Shown one piece after another: positions 21,051-29,606 of a stretch of DNA of 56,991 nucleotides. The translations under genes were made by a program, and so were the position numbers. This stretch comes from Aeromonadaceae bacterium. GTDB taxonomy: Bacteria > Pseudomonadota > Gammaproteobacteria > Enterobacterales > Aeromonadaceae. Positions within the stretch are counted from its first letter, which is position 1, and every line of letters starts with the position of its first letter. Location: positions 1 to 56,991 of the forward strand of contig JAJOIN010000060.1 in the NCBI GenBank assembly GCA_021209335.1, written 5' to 3'. The notes under the pieces are model-generated. The model saw nothing but the letters and a program-made list of their open reading frames with translations, was not told the DNA's origin and ran no database searches.

Positions 21051-22490
21051 ATGTTAAGACGCACTAAGATCGTGACCACCCTAGGTCCTGCCACCGACCG
21101 TGAGGGAGTTCTGGAGAACATCATCAAGGCCGGCGCCAACATGGTTCGCATGAACTTCTCCCACGGTGCGGCCGAAGATCATATCGCTCGCGCCAACCAG
21201 GTGCGGGAATTGGCCGCCAAGCTGGGCCGCCATGTGGCCATACTGGGGGACTTGCAAGGTCCCAAGATCCGCGTCTCCACCTTCAAGGACGGTAAGATTT
21301 ATCTGACCCTGGGTGACAAGTTCATCCTGGATGCCAACCTGGGTAAGGGTGAAGGGGATCAGCAGCAGGTCGGCATCGACTACAAGCAGCTGCCCGAGGA
21401 TGTGGTACCCGGCGATATCCTCTTGCTGGACGACGGTCGCGTGCAGCTGCAGGTGGAGCGGGTGGAAGGCAGTCGCATCTTTACCTGTGTGACCGTGGCC
21501 GGCCCCCTGTCCAACAACAAGGGCATCAACAAGAAGGGGGGTGGCTTGTCTGCCCCGGCGCTGACCGACAAGGACAAGGAAGACATCAAGACCGCCGCCG
21601 CCATGGCGGTGGACTACCTGGCGGTCTCCTTCCCCCGCTCTGGTGCCGATCTGAACTATGCCCGGGAACTGGCCCGCGAGGCCGGTTGCAACGCCAAGAT
21701 AGTGGCCAAGGTGGAGCGAGCCGAAACCGTGGCCACCGATGAAGCCATGGAAGATGTGATCCTGGCCTCCGACGTGGTGATGGTGGCCCGGGGGGATCTG
21801 GGCGTCGAAATTGGTGATTCCGAGCTGATGGGGGTGCAAAAGAAGCTGATCCGCACCGCCCGCCGCCTGAACCGTGTGGTGATCACCGCCACCCAGATGA
21901 TGGAGTCCATGATCAAGGCACCGCTGCCCACCCGTGCCGAGGTGATGGACGTGGCCAACGCCGTGCTGGACGGTACCGATGCGGTGATGCTCTCCGCTGA
22001 AACCGCCGCCGGTGACTTCCCGGTGGAAACCGTCATGGCCATGGCCAACGTCTGCCTGGGGGCCGAGAAGCACCCCAGCGTGAACGTCTCCAACCACCGC
22101 ATGAACTACACCTTCAACTCCATCGAGGAGTGTGTGGCCATGAGCGCCATGTATGCCGCCAACCACATGGCCGGCATCAAGGGGATAGTGACCATGACCG
22201 AATCCGGCACCACGCCACTGCTGATGTCCCGCCTCAGCTCTGGTTTGCCGATTTTTGCCATGTCCCGCCACCCGCAGACCCTCAACTGGGCCAGCCTGTA
22301 CCGTGGCGTCACGCCGGTATTCTACGACGGCGACGAGAACCAGCCGGTGCTGCAGTTCTGCCTGGGCGCTCTGGCCGTGCTCAAGGAGCAGGGCTACGTC
22401 AAGGCGGGCGATCTGGTGATCGTCACTCATGGCGACAAACTGGAAACCACCGGCAGCACCAATACCTGCAAGCTGATCACCGTCGAGTGA
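21051..22490 (+). CDS. pykA: pyruvate kinase II
   Basis: Makes pyruvate and ATP from phosphoenolpyruvate. 479 aa, closest in length and sequence pattern to PykA ([20 protein letters not shown]). It has the substrate and metal-binding motifs [40 protein letters not shown] and [11 protein letters not shown]. The start has GGAG upstream. The RGDLGVEIG strip with Glu and the [20 protein letters not shown] segment mark an active enzyme. No convincing HexR box is seen upstream. Confidence 0.96.
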   Translation: MLRRTKIVTTLGPATDREGVLENIIKAGANMVRMNFSHGAAEDHIARANQVRELAAKLGRHVAILGDLQGPKIRVSTFKDGKIYLTLGDKFILDANLGKGEGDQQQVGIDYKQLPEDVVPGDILLLDDGRVQLQVERVEGSRIFTCVTVAGPLSNNKGINKKGGGLSAPALTDKDKEDIKTAAAMAVDYLAVSFPRSGADLNYARELAREAGCNAKIVAKVERAETVATDEAMEDVILASDVVMVARGDLGVEIGDSELMGVQKKLIRTARRLNRVVITATQMMESMIKAPLPTRAEVMDVANAVLDGTDAVMLSAETAAGDFPVETVMAMANVCLGAEKHPSVNVSNHRMNYTFNSIEECVAMSAMYAANHMAGIKGIVTMTESGTTPLLMSRLSSGLPIFAMSRHPQTLNWASLYRGVTPVFYDGDENQPVLQFCLGALAVLKEQGYVKAGDLVIVTHGDKLETTGSTNTCKLITVE

Positions 22491-22508
22491 GCCGCTCCGG
22501 CTGATGAA

Positions 22509-22535
22509 TGCGCCCACCCTAAGGTGGGCGTTTTC
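22509..22535 (+). terminator. pykA terminator
   Basis: CGCCCACC, loop CTAA, GGTGGGCGTTTTC just after the pykA stop; it also separates pykA from the convergent fadE. Confidence 0.85.
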
Positions 22536-24845
22536 TTATCCCCCAGGCCAGGTCCCCCGCTCCAGCTCACCCATCGCAAAGCTATCCACCTGCAAGGCTT
22601 CATATCTGAGCCGTTCGGCTTCTTGCAAGCTGGCCGCCTCGGCGGCATCCAGCAGGCCCTTTTGCTGCGCCAACGCAATCAGCTCCGCCATGCCTATCGG
22701 ACTGGGCAGACCGCCTTGCCGTTGCGCTTGCCATAACCGCTCATGCAAGGGCGCCACAAGGTGCAATTGCTCAAAGGCCAACTCCACCCGCCCAACTGGA
22801 TCCGCCTCTTGCAGCGGGAACGACAGCAGGCTCATCAACCGCTCCCGCATCCCACCGGGCTGCTGCATGGCCTGGGCGAGGGCGGCGATCAGCCGATCTG
22901 ATGGACCGGCATAACCATTACCAAAGGGAAAGATCCAGCGCTTGAGCAACCATCCCAGCCAAGGCCAGGGCAGATTGGCACACACCCCCACCACCGCCAG
23001 GCCTATCTGCTGTAGGCAATGCTGCAGGGCATACTCCAGCAGCAAGCGATCCTGCGGCGACGCCCCCTCTTCCTCAAAGCGCTTCAGGGCGGCCGACGCC
23101 AGATAGAGCTGGCTCAACCAGTCCCCCAGCCGGGCCGTCAACAGCTCACGCCGTTTGAGCCGCCCGCCCAGCAGCAGCATCACCAGATCGCTGGTCAGCG
23201 CCAGTGCTCGGCTCATGCGTGACAACTGGCGATAATAGCCCGCCGGATAACCCTGGATGGGCGTGGCATCCAAGCGCCCCAGTGTTAACCCCGATGCCAG
23301 GGTCAGCAATAGGTGGCGGGCAAAGCGAGGGACATGCTGGCCCAGCAAACGATCGAACTCCGCCAAGCCCCCTTGCTGCTGCAGGCAGGCCAGCTCCTGA
23401 CGCAAGAAGGGGTGACAACGCAGCGCGCCTTGGCCGTAGATCATCAGGCTACGGGTGAGGATATTGGCCCCCTCCACCGTGATGGCGATGGGAATACCCA
23501 TGTAGTGGTAGGCCAGATAATTGCTCCGCCCCAGCATGATGGCGCGGCCGGCATGGATGTCCATGGCATCCTGCAGGCAACGGCGCGCCAACTCAGTAAG
23601 GTGGTACTTGGCGATGGCCGTGGCCACAGCGGGCCTGGCCCCCTGATCCAGGGCCGTGGTGGTCAATCGTCGCGTGGCATCCATCAGATAGGTCAGGCCG
23701 CCCATGCGGGCCAACGCCTCCTGCACCCCCTCAAAGCGGCCGATGGGCTGGCCAAATTGCCGTCGGACGAAGGCATAGGCAGAACTGGTGCTACAGGCGA
23801 GCTGGCCACAGGCGGTGCCCAATGCGGGTAGCGAGATGCCGCGTCCGGCGCTTAGACACTCGACCAGCATACGCCAACCCTTACCAGCCCAATCAAGACC
23901 GCCAATCAGGCTCTCCAACGGAATGAAGACATCCTCACCGCGAATGGGGCCATTCAAGAAACGCTGTCCCATCGGCAGGTGCCGCTCCCCGATCTGGATA
24001 CCGGGCAAATGGGCCGGTACCAGCGCGCAGCAGATGCCGTACGTCTCCTGCTCACCCAGCAGGTGAGCAGGATCGGTAAGCTTAAAGGCCAGGCCGATGA
24101 CACTGGCCCTGGGCGCCAGCGTGATATAACGCTTGTTCCAATTAAGCCGGATCCCGAGCACCTCACTACCCTGCCACTGGCCGCGCGTCACCACCCCCAG
24201 ATCCGGAATGGCACCGGCATCCGAGCCCGCCTCTGGCCCGGTCAGGGCAAAGCATGGGATCTCCTGCCCACGGGCCAGACGAGGCAACCAATAGTCTTGC
24301 TGCGCCACAGTGCCGTAGTGCAATAACAACTCCGCCGGCCCCAGAGAGTTGGGCACCATGACGGTGACGGCAGCACTCAAGTTGACGGCGGCGATGCGTG
24401 CCACTATCTGGGAATTGGCATAGTGGGAAAACTCCCGGCCACCATAGGCCTTGGGGATGATGAGGGCAAAGAAGCCCTCCCGGGCCAGATAACGCCACAC
24501 GTCATCCGGCAGATCCAGCTGGTGGGGATTGCCGGGCAAGGCGGCCAGCCGGGCAAGCAGCTCAGCCACCTGATGCGCCATGAAGGCCTGCTCCTCTTGG
24601 CTCAGATGTGGTGCCGGAAGCTGCCTGAGTTGCTGCCAATTGGGGCTGCCACCAAACAATTCGGCCTCCCAAAAAACCGTACCCGCCGCCATGGCTTCCT
24701 GCTCTGTGGCTGACAAGGGTGGCATGGCACGAGCAAGATAGGCCATGAGCGGTGAGCTGATGAGACGCTGCCGCCATGGCGTGTGCAACCAGATGACCAA
24801 GGGGATCCCCACCAGCAATAGCAGACTCAACAGGATAAGTAGCAT
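22536..24845 (-). CDS. fadE: acyl-CoA dehydrogenase, FadE type
   Basis: First step of fatty acid beta-oxidation. 769 aa, slightly shorter than the 814-aa E. coli FadE. A hydrophobic N-terminal helix (LLILLSLLLLVGIPLVIWL) suggests membrane association. The dehydrogenase core includes FALTGPEAGSDAGAIPD (substrate loop), LGRSNYLAYHYMGIPIAITV and EGANILTRSLMIYGQGA, followed by the C-terminal DUF1974-type domain of FadE. ATG 24845 is preceded by a GGGAGG. A FadR-like site lies about 75 bp upstream. Confidence 0.94.
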   Translation of the reverse strand: MLLILLSLLLLVGIPLVIWLHTPWRQRLISSPLMAYLARAMPPLSATEQEAMAAGTVFWEAELFGGSPNWQQLRQLPAPHLSQEEQAFMAHQVAELLARLAALPGNPHQLDLPDDVWRYLAREGFFALIIPKAYGGREFSHYANSQIVARIAAVNLSAAVTVMVPNSLGPAELLLHYGTVAQQDYWLPRLARGQEIPCFALTGPEAGSDAGAIPDLGVVTRGQWQGSEVLGIRLNWNKRYITLAPRASVIGLAFKLTDPAHLLGEQETYGICCALVPAHLPGIQIGERHLPMGQRFLNGPIRGEDVFIPLESLIGGLDWAGKGWRMLVECLSAGRGISLPALGTACGQLACSTSSAYAFVRRQFGQPIGRFEGVQEALARMGGLTYLMDATRRLTTTALDQGARPAVATAIAKYHLTELARRCLQDAMDIHAGRAIMLGRSNYLAYHYMGIPIAITVEGANILTRSLMIYGQGALRCHPFLRQELACLQQQGGLAEFDRLLGQHVPRFARHLLLTLASGLTLGRLDATPIQGYPAGYYRQLSRMSRALALTSDLVMLLLGGRLKRRELLTARLGDWLSQLYLASAALKRFEEEGASPQDRLLLEYALQHCLQQIGLAVVGVCANLPWPWLGWLLKRWIFPFGNGYAGPSDRLIAALAQAMQQPGGMRERLMSLLSFPLQEADPVGRVELAFEQLHLVAPLHERLWQAQRQGGLPSPIGMAELIALAQQKGLLDAAEAASLQEAERLRYEALQVDSFAMGELERGTWPGG

Positions 24846-24918
24846 ACCGCCGCCCTCCCCTTAAGGCGCGTTGGCCTAGGTTGACTCACCCTAGCCGCAG
24901 ATCGACCGACGCCTGTGA

Positions 24919-24935
24919 TGGTGGTTTGACCAGTA
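24919..24935. promoter_or_regulatory. candidate FadR operator upstream of fadE
   Basis: TGGTGGTTTGACCAGTA. The core GTGGTTTGACCAGT agrees with the FadR consensus CTGGTCNGACCAGT at all but two non-N positions. The right half-site GACCAGT is perfect. Repression of fadE by FadR without long-chain acyl-CoA is the known arrangement in this class. Confidence 0.6.
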
Positions 24936-25020
24936 GCAATGTGATAAGTAAGGCACAGGATGTTGGCAGACGATTTTTTTTGTATTTTTTTCTGCTCAAT
25001 GTGAACTTTTTGCGATAAAC

Positions 25021-25099
25021 GGCACTCTATATAAGTGCCACTGCAATTAAGCATTAAGTCTTCGCCCAGCTAGCATCCCTGTTATCTGGGCATTTTTTT
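25021..25099 (+). promoter_or_regulatory. rsmS leader: palindromic promoter-like site and terminator-like hairpin
   Basis: GGCACT-CTATATA-AGTGCC (25021-25039) is a perfect 6-bp inverted repeat that encloses a TATAAG -10-like hexamer. It is followed by GCCCAG, 16-nt loop, CTGGGC, A, seven Ts (25064-25099), a good rho-independent terminator lying 27 bp before the rsmS start. The layout suggests either attenuation of rsmS or a short leader RNA; no alternative antiterminator helix is obvious. Confidence 0.5.
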
Positions 25100-25125
25100 A
25101 TCGGTTAAATAAGGGAATAAACCCC

Positions 25126-25306
25126 ATGTCGCTGGCGACCGCCCCCGCTGAAGTCAAACTGGCCGTGGATATCATCCAGTGGCTGGAAGAAAATCAGATC
25201 CCCCCCCGCTCAGGTGCTGGCAGCCTTGGCCCTAGTTCAGCGGGATTATGAGCAAAAACGGCAAGCCGAACTGACGGCCAGCACCAGTAACCCAGCCAAG
25301 GCGTGA
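25126..25306 (+). CDS. rsmS: RsmS (YbaM) small protein, with a +1 frameshift
   Basis: Starts MSLATAPAEVKLAVDIIQWL and continues EENQIPP, then AQVLAALALVQRDYEQK in the next frame. This matches enteric YbaM/RsmS (MSLENAPDDVKLAVDLI pattern). An eight-C run at 25200-25207 has one C too many; with seven Cs the gene is 60 codons and encodes 59 aa ending at TGA 25304. E. coli YbaM was renamed RsmS; I cannot say more about its role from sequence. The gene is too short and too shifted to appear as a long open frame, but its family identity is clear. Confidence 0.82.
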
Positions 25307-25340
25307 AAAGCCGGCGTCAGCTCTAAGTCTGACGTTGATG

Positions 25341-25368
25341 AAAAAGGGGCCATCAGGCCCCTTGCAAG
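25341..25368 (-). terminator. speA terminator
   Basis: Minus strand AAGGGGCC, loop TGAT, GGCCCCTTTTTC, shortly after the speA stop. Confidence 0.85.
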
Positions 25369-25385
25369 CATGTCGGCTAACCGAC

Positions 25386-27287
25386 TCATTCGTCTTCCAG
25401 GTAGGCGTAGCCTTGCAGGCCCGCCTCCAGATCTGCCAGCAAATCCGCCCGGATCTGTTCATCTACCGACAAGTCGGCGGCCAGACGGCGATAGTTATGA
25501 CGGATGCGATCCGGGTTGATGTTCACGTAGCGCAGCAGGTTGTCAACCGTATCCCCCTTGGTGATATGGCTGATCACCGGCTTGCCCTCGGCATCCAGAC
25601 AAACATCGGCACTGTGGGTGTCACCAAACAGGTTGTGCAGATCCCCCAGGATCTCCTGATAGGCCCCCACCAGGAAGAAGCCCATATAGCAGGTCTCATC
25701 CGGCCCGAATTCCGGCATCGGCAGGGTAGTTTCCACCCCAACCCCATCGACATAATGGTCAATCATGCCATCGGAGTCGCAGGTGATGTCCAACACCACA
25801 CCACGGCGCACCGGCGGACGATCCAGCCCGGTCAACGGCATGACAGGGAAGATCTGATCGATACCCCAGGCATCCGGCAACGACTGGAACAAGGAGAAGT
25901 TCACAAAGCACTTGTCGGCCAGTTTCTCATTGAGTTCATCCAGCATGGCCCTGTGCTGACGGTTCACCGGATTGAGCAGCTCCTTGACCCGCATGCACAG
26001 GTTGATATGCAACTCCTCGGCCCAGGCTCGCTCGGACAGGTTCATGAAGCCCATGGTGTATTGGGCATGCACGTCGGCCAGATCGGAGATGGAGTCGTGG
26101 AAGATCTCCAGCAGACCCGGATCTTCGTCGTTGAGCTCCTCCCAGCTACGCCACATGTTTTGCAGCAGCAAGGGTGCCGTCTCTTCCGGTGGATCCAGCT
26201 CTCGCTGTTGCACCGTCTCGGTCCCGATGACATTAGACACCAAGACGGCATGGTGAGCGGTCAGGGCCCGGCCGGACTCGCTGATGATAGTGGGATGGGG
26301 CAGCTCAAACTCGCGGCAGATATCGCCGATCCCCCACACCACGTTGTTGGCATATTCCCGCAGGCTGTAGTTGGCGGAGCAATGACTCTGGGAGCGGGAA
26401 CCTTCGTAATCCACCCCCAGACCGCCGCCCACATCCACCACCTGAATGTCTGCGCCCAGGCGGCGCAGTTCGGCGTAGAAGCGGCCGCACTCGCGGATCC
26501 CGCCCTGTATGTCGCGGATATTGGCGATCTGGGAGCCCAGATGGAAGTGCACCAGCTGCAGGCAATCGAGCTTGTCCTCCTGGCGCAAGCGTTCCACCAT
26601 GCGCAGGATCTGAGCGGCACTCAGACCAAACTTGGACTTCTCGCCGCCACTGGCCTGCCATTTACCTGAGCCCTGGGAAGCCAGACGCGCACGCACCCCG
26701 ATACAGGGCTCCACGCCCAGATTAGCCGCTTCGGAGAGCACCAGCTCCAGCTCAGAGGTCTTCTCCACCACTATGTAGACCTTGTGGCCCATCATGTTGC
26801 CCAACAGGGCATGGCGGACGTATTCCCGATCCTTGTAACCATTACAGACAATCACGGAACCACGGGCATGGCGGTGGGACAAGACAGCCAACAACTCGGG
26901 CTTGGAGCCGGCCTCAAGGCCCAGCCGAGGCTTATCCTGATAGGCGCGGGTGATGGACTCCAGCACCTGATTTTGCTGGTTCACCTTGATGGGATAGACG
27001 CACTGATACTGTCCTTCGTAGCCGTAGGCCTCAATCGCCTGCTGGAAGGCCCCAAACAGTGCGTCGACCCGGCTCTTGATGATGTCGGGGAAACGCAGCA
27101 ACACAGGCGCCGCATAGCCCTGGCTGCGGAGTTGCTCAATCACGTCCTTGAGCACGATACGACAGTCAGGGCGGCTCTTATCCGGCGCCACCACTACCTG
27201 TCCTTGCTCATCCAAATGAAAAAAACCACCGCCCCAGTAGGGCAGGTTATACACCTTCAGGGCGTCCGAAGCGGACCAATTCGTCAT
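25386..27287 (-). CDS. speA: biosynthetic arginine decarboxylase
   Basis: PLP-dependent conversion of arginine to agmatine, entry to putrescine synthesis. 633 aa, usual for SpeA. The N-terminal fold-III barrel has the PLP lysine in QCVYPIKVNQQ, the glycine-rich VVDVGGGLGVDYEGS, and HFHLGSQIANIRDIQGGIRE. Catalytic-domain residues continue to CDSDGMIDHY (substrate Cys-Asp pair). The long 617-bp region upstream contains several palindromes and no gene. Confidence 0.97.
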   Translation of the reverse strand: MTNWSASDALKVYNLPYWGGGFFHLDEQGQVVVAPDKSRPDCRIVLKDVIEQLRSQGYAAPVLLRFPDIIKSRVDALFGAFQQAIEAYGYEGQYQCVYPIKVNQQNQVLESITRAYQDKPRLGLEAGSKPELLAVLSHRHARGSVIVCNGYKDREYVRHALLGNMMGHKVYIVVEKTSELELVLSEAANLGVEPCIGVRARLASQGSGKWQASGGEKSKFGLSAAQILRMVERLRQEDKLDCLQLVHFHLGSQIANIRDIQGGIRECGRFYAELRRLGADIQVVDVGGGLGVDYEGSRSQSHCSANYSLREYANNVVWGIGDICREFELPHPTIISESGRALTAHHAVLVSNVIGTETVQQRELDPPEETAPLLLQNMWRSWEELNDEDPGLLEIFHDSISDLADVHAQYTMGFMNLSERAWAEELHINLCMRVKELLNPVNRQHRAMLDELNEKLADKCFVNFSLFQSLPDAWGIDQIFPVMPLTGLDRPPVRRGVVLDITCDSDGMIDHYVDGVGVETTLPMPEFGPDETCYMGFFLVGAYQEILGDLHNLFGDTHSADVCLDAEGKPVISHITKGDTVDNLLRYVNINPDRIRHNYRRLAADLSVDEQIRADLLADLEAGLQGYAYLEDE

Positions 27288-27904
27288 GGACTATGCCTCA
27301 CAATAAGACAGCGGATCCGGCTGTCATTACTGCCAATCTCATCCAACCTCCCCGGGCTTGGCCTCGGGCACGCTGGTACAAAGAGCCGCTGCACCTCAAA
27401 AGGCAGGCGGCCTAAGGCCGGTCTTGCGACCTATCGCCATCCCCCGGCACGGACGATGAACGAATACGTTGAGCATATCGCATCTGCTCCCAGGATCATC
27501 CTGCAGAGCCGGTGCCAACCCCGCAAAGGCAGAGCCCCAAGGGTAACCTTGGGGCTCTGATGCAAGCATGCACTTCGGGCGGAGTGTACACAGTCTGACA
27601 GCTTGACGCCAAGGGAAAAAACCGTCAGATCCGCCATGAATAGAGGGATTACTGGAACAATTGATTATCAACCGTTGAAATATGCATATTATTTCATGGG
27701 TTAAACAGTGCACATCCATGCATTGCACTGGTGGTCACTTGTTAAGTAGCAGAATTTCCCAGCCAACTGACAACACGCAGGACAATTACAATGCCATACC
27801 ACGCCAGACGGGGTTGCCATCATCATGAGTTGCATACAGTTGCTATGCACTGCCCAGAGAAAAGCCCCTCACGGGGCTAATAAAGCAAATGGGCAACCAG
27901 GCAA
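27288..27904. other. 617-bp intergenic region, speA leader side, with palindromes
   Basis: No convincing gene. It holds a perfect 12-bp stem with a 4-nt loop at 27531-27558 (AGAGCCCCAAGG/CCTTGGGGCTCT) without a U-run; a 21-bp dyad TGAAATA-N7-TATTTCA at 27676-27696; an inverted repeat CAGTGCA/TGCACTG at about 27706-27731; and the folE terminator at 27857-27879. The region between 27600 and 27800 is AT-rich relative to the flanks, in keeping with a promoter for speA. A 26-codon arginine-containing ORF (27396-27474, minus strand) could be a leader peptide but lacks a good ribosome-binding site. Confidence 0.55.
27857..27879 (-). terminator. folE terminator
   Basis: Minus strand AGCCCC, loop GTGA, GGGGCTTTTCTC, 27 bp after the folE stop. 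Confidence 0.8.
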
Positions 27905-28561
27905 TTAACGCTCAGCGGCCGTTAAAAACTCATGGCGAGTGGCCGCATTGGTCTTGAAAGAACCACCCAATGCCGTTGTCGTGGTGACACTGGTGGCATC
28001 CTGTACCCCCCTGGCCTTCACGCAGTAGTGGGTGGCCGTGATGCTGATCGCCACATCCTCGCTGCCTAGTAGGGTCTGCAACGCCACCAGCACCTGCTGG
28101 GTCAGCCGCTCCTGCACTTGGGGCCGTTTGGCAAAGAACTGGACAATGCGATTGATCTTGGACAGACCAATCACTTTCTTCCGGGGAAAGTAGGCCACAG
28201 TGGCATAACCATCGATGGTGACAAAATGATGCTCGCAGGTGCTGGTCAGGCTGATGCGACTGACCTTGATCATCTCATCCATGCCCATCTTGTTCTCGAT
28301 GACGGTGATCTTGGGAAAGGCACGGTAATCCAGCCCAGAGAAAATCTCATCCACATACATCTTGGCAATGCGCCTGGGGGTCTCGGCCAAGCTGTCATCG
28401 GCCAAATCCAACCCCAGCACCTGCATGATCTGCTCCATGCTGGCAGTGATCTGCTGCCGTTTTTGCTCGGCGCTAAGACCGTTCTCCAGGCGGGGGGTTT
28501 CCAGACCTCGGGACTCCAAGGCGGCTCGGACCAGCAGGGCTTCTTGACTCAGCTCGCTCAT
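27905..28561 (-). CDS. folE: GTP cyclohydrolase I
   Basis: First enzyme of tetrahydrofolate synthesis, GTP to dihydroneopterin triphosphate. 218 aa. Zinc ligands are visible: Cys in TSTCEHHF with the two adjacent His, and Cys in THYCVKARG. Signature [21 protein letters not shown] and the [22 protein letters not shown] motif are complete. ATG 28561. A TATAAT -10 box on the minus strand lies at 28662-28667. Upstream, on the other strand, begins a candidate sigma-54 small RNA gene. Confidence 0.96.
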   Translation of the reverse strand: MSELSQEALLVRAALESRGLETPRLENGLSAEQKRQQITASMEQIMQVLGLDLADDSLAETPRRIAKMYVDEIFSGLDYRAFPKITVIENKMGMDEMIKVSRISLTSTCEHHFVTIDGYATVAYFPRKKVIGLSKINRIVQFFAKRPQVQERLTQQVLVALQTLLGSEDVAISITATHYCVKARGVQDATSVTTTTALGGSFKTNAATRHEFLTAAER

Positions 28562-28737
28562 TACATCTCTCCAGCACCTAACAGCAGGATCCTCGACTCG
28601 CGGCCGCTAACCTGAGGATGTCCACACCGATGAACTACAACGCAAATCGAAACCGGCAGGCATTATAGCCTCGCGCGCCACAGGGCCCATTACTATTTTT
28701 GCCCTGTCCTTATCCGTGCCCGCCCCCTGTCATCAAT

Positions 28738-28783
28738 TTGCAATCTGCAACGCTGCGAATGACCTCCGATTTGCAAAATGCAA
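28738..28783. promoter_or_regulatory. two TTGCA-N3-TGCAA boxes (LuxO-type enhancer sites)
   Basis: TTGCA-ATC-TGCAA at 28738-28750 and TTGCA-AAA-TGCAA at 28771-28783. The second extends to a 19-bp perfect dyad GATTTGCA-AAA-TGCAAATC (28768-28786). Centres are 33 bp apart, about three helical turns. TTGCA-N3-TGCAA is the known binding motif of the bacterial enhancer-binding protein LuxO at vibrio qrr promoters. They lie 90-120 bp upstream of a sigma-54-like element, the usual enhancer distance. Confidence 0.65.
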
Positions 28784-28864
28784 ATCCAAATGGCTCCGCT
28801 TAGCAAAAGTTAACCTTTTAGGGGTCAAAACAGCGAGTTGGCGTGAAAAAGGTCCCAAAAAAAG

Positions 28865-28881
28865 TTGGCACGCTATTTCCA
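28865..28881 (+). promoter_or_regulatory. candidate sigma-54 promoter (-24/-12)
   Basis: TTGGCACG-CTAT-TTCCA. The -24 element is a perfect TTGGCACG and the spacing to -12 is right. The -12 element is TTCC instead of TTGC, one mismatch at a conserved base. The predicted transcript start is about 28891-28893. Confidence 0.55.
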
Positions 28882-28890
28882 TATATGAAG

Positions 28891-28973
28891 GGGTAAACCA
28901 GTTTTATCCCGTGCTCTCTTCGGCTTATTGCTGAAGTTTGGTCAACACTTACTAGGGTTGACCATTTTTTTTT
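28891..28973 (+). ncRNA. candidate LuxO/sigma-54-dependent small RNA (Qrr-like in arrangement)
   Basis: About 83 nt between the predicted start and a nine-T terminator. Three successive hairpins are visible: GGGGTAAA/TTTATCCC (8 bp with one G-U, 28891-28912), CTTCGGC/GCTGAAG (7 bp with one G-U, 28919-28937) and the terminator GGTCAA/TTGACC plus T9 (28940-28973). No coding frame with a ribosome-binding site fits. The order of enhancer boxes, sigma-54 element and short structured transcript is that of vibrio qrr genes, but the transcript does not show the conserved qrr pairing segment as I remember it. Identity as a true Qrr homologue is therefore open. Confidence 0.6.
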
Positions 28974-29017
28974 ATCTGGTGAACGTCACCGCCTCAAACG
29001 AGCCCTTACTAGCCGGA

Positions 29018-29377
29018 TCAACCCTGCATTAACCGCGGTTCACTCACAAGATCCTGAATAGCCATCAGACTGTGAGGCAGGCTGGTCTTTAGCTGTGTGA
29101 CCCACTGCTGTATGATACCCCAGTCACGCCGTCGGCAGGCCTGCTCTAGGCTCTGTGCATGATCGCGGCAAACCAGGGCGCCATAGGTGGCGCAGACCGA
29201 TTTGAGGGTATGGGCCAGCAAGCAGAGTTCTTCCGCATCATGGCTGGCCAGGGCACTGTCGATAGCCAGCAAATTTTGCTGCCCATCCTCCACAAAGATC
29301 TGAACCAGTGCAGGCAGCAGCTCTTCACCCGTGTCTTGCCCAAGGCGAGCAAAGACCTCTCGTGAGATCCACTCCAT
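29018..29377 (-). CDS. single-domain histidine phosphotransfer (Hpt) protein
   Basis: 119 aa, made of one Hpt four-helix domain. The phospho-acceptor is His56 in LLAHTLKSVCATYGA, followed by the C-terminal helix pair. It begins MEWISREVFARLGQDTGEEL. ATG 29377 has GGGAG upstream. It passes phosphate between a hybrid kinase and a response regulator; in size and type it is comparable to LuxU, but I see no LuxO-type regulator in this window. Its stop lies 45 bp from the small RNA terminator (convergent), and it is divergent from the kinase-like gene at 29607. Confidence 0.88.
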   Translation of the reverse strand: MEWISREVFARLGQDTGEELLPALVQIFVEDGQQNLLAIDSALASHDAEELCLLAHTLKSVCATYGALVCRDHAQSLEQACRRRDWGIIQQWVTQLKTSLPHSLMAIQDLVSEPRLMQG

Positions 29378-29400
29378 GTTTAACTCCCGTGCTTATAATT

Positions 29401-29415
29401 CCCACTGACAGTGGG
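29401..29415. promoter_or_regulatory. perfect 15-bp palindrome upstream of the Hpt gene
   Basis: CCCACTGACAGTGGG, 7-bp arms around one base, 24 bp upstream of the Hpt start and next to a TATAAG-like -10 on the minus strand. It is a plausible operator for the divergent Hpt/kinase-like pair. Confidence 0.4.
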
Positions 29416-29606
29416 GCTGATCGTGTCAGCGTTATGTTGTTCAGTTGCGCCCCGCCAAGGTGGCAGGCACAGCCTCATTTGCATATAGGATAAAGTATCC
29501 TGGAGGTCATCGCCACGCAAAGCACGGTGGCAGTCAGACGAAAGCCACGTATGCTTAGAAGCAAGTGAGACTCCCCCTATTTCGCTCACGGCTGCTGAGG
29601 TTATTG

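Noticed and set aside
21081-22517. 478-codon ORF opposite pykA
   Set aside because: Antisense shadow with His/Gly-rich composition; pykA is unambiguous.
25335-26669. 444-codon ORF opposite speA
   Set aside because: Antisense shadow of a conserved gene; no motif.
27396-27474. Arginine-containing leader peptide for speA
   Set aside because: Five Arg codons in 26, but no ribosome-binding site and no clear switch helix; kept only as a remark.
28834-28850. Second sigma-54-like element TTGGCGTG
   Set aside because: The -24 box has a mismatch and no -12 GC at the right spacing.
28716-28934. 72-codon ORF across the sigma-54 region
   Set aside because: No ribosome-binding site; crosses the enhancer boxes, the promoter-like element and most of the candidate small RNA.
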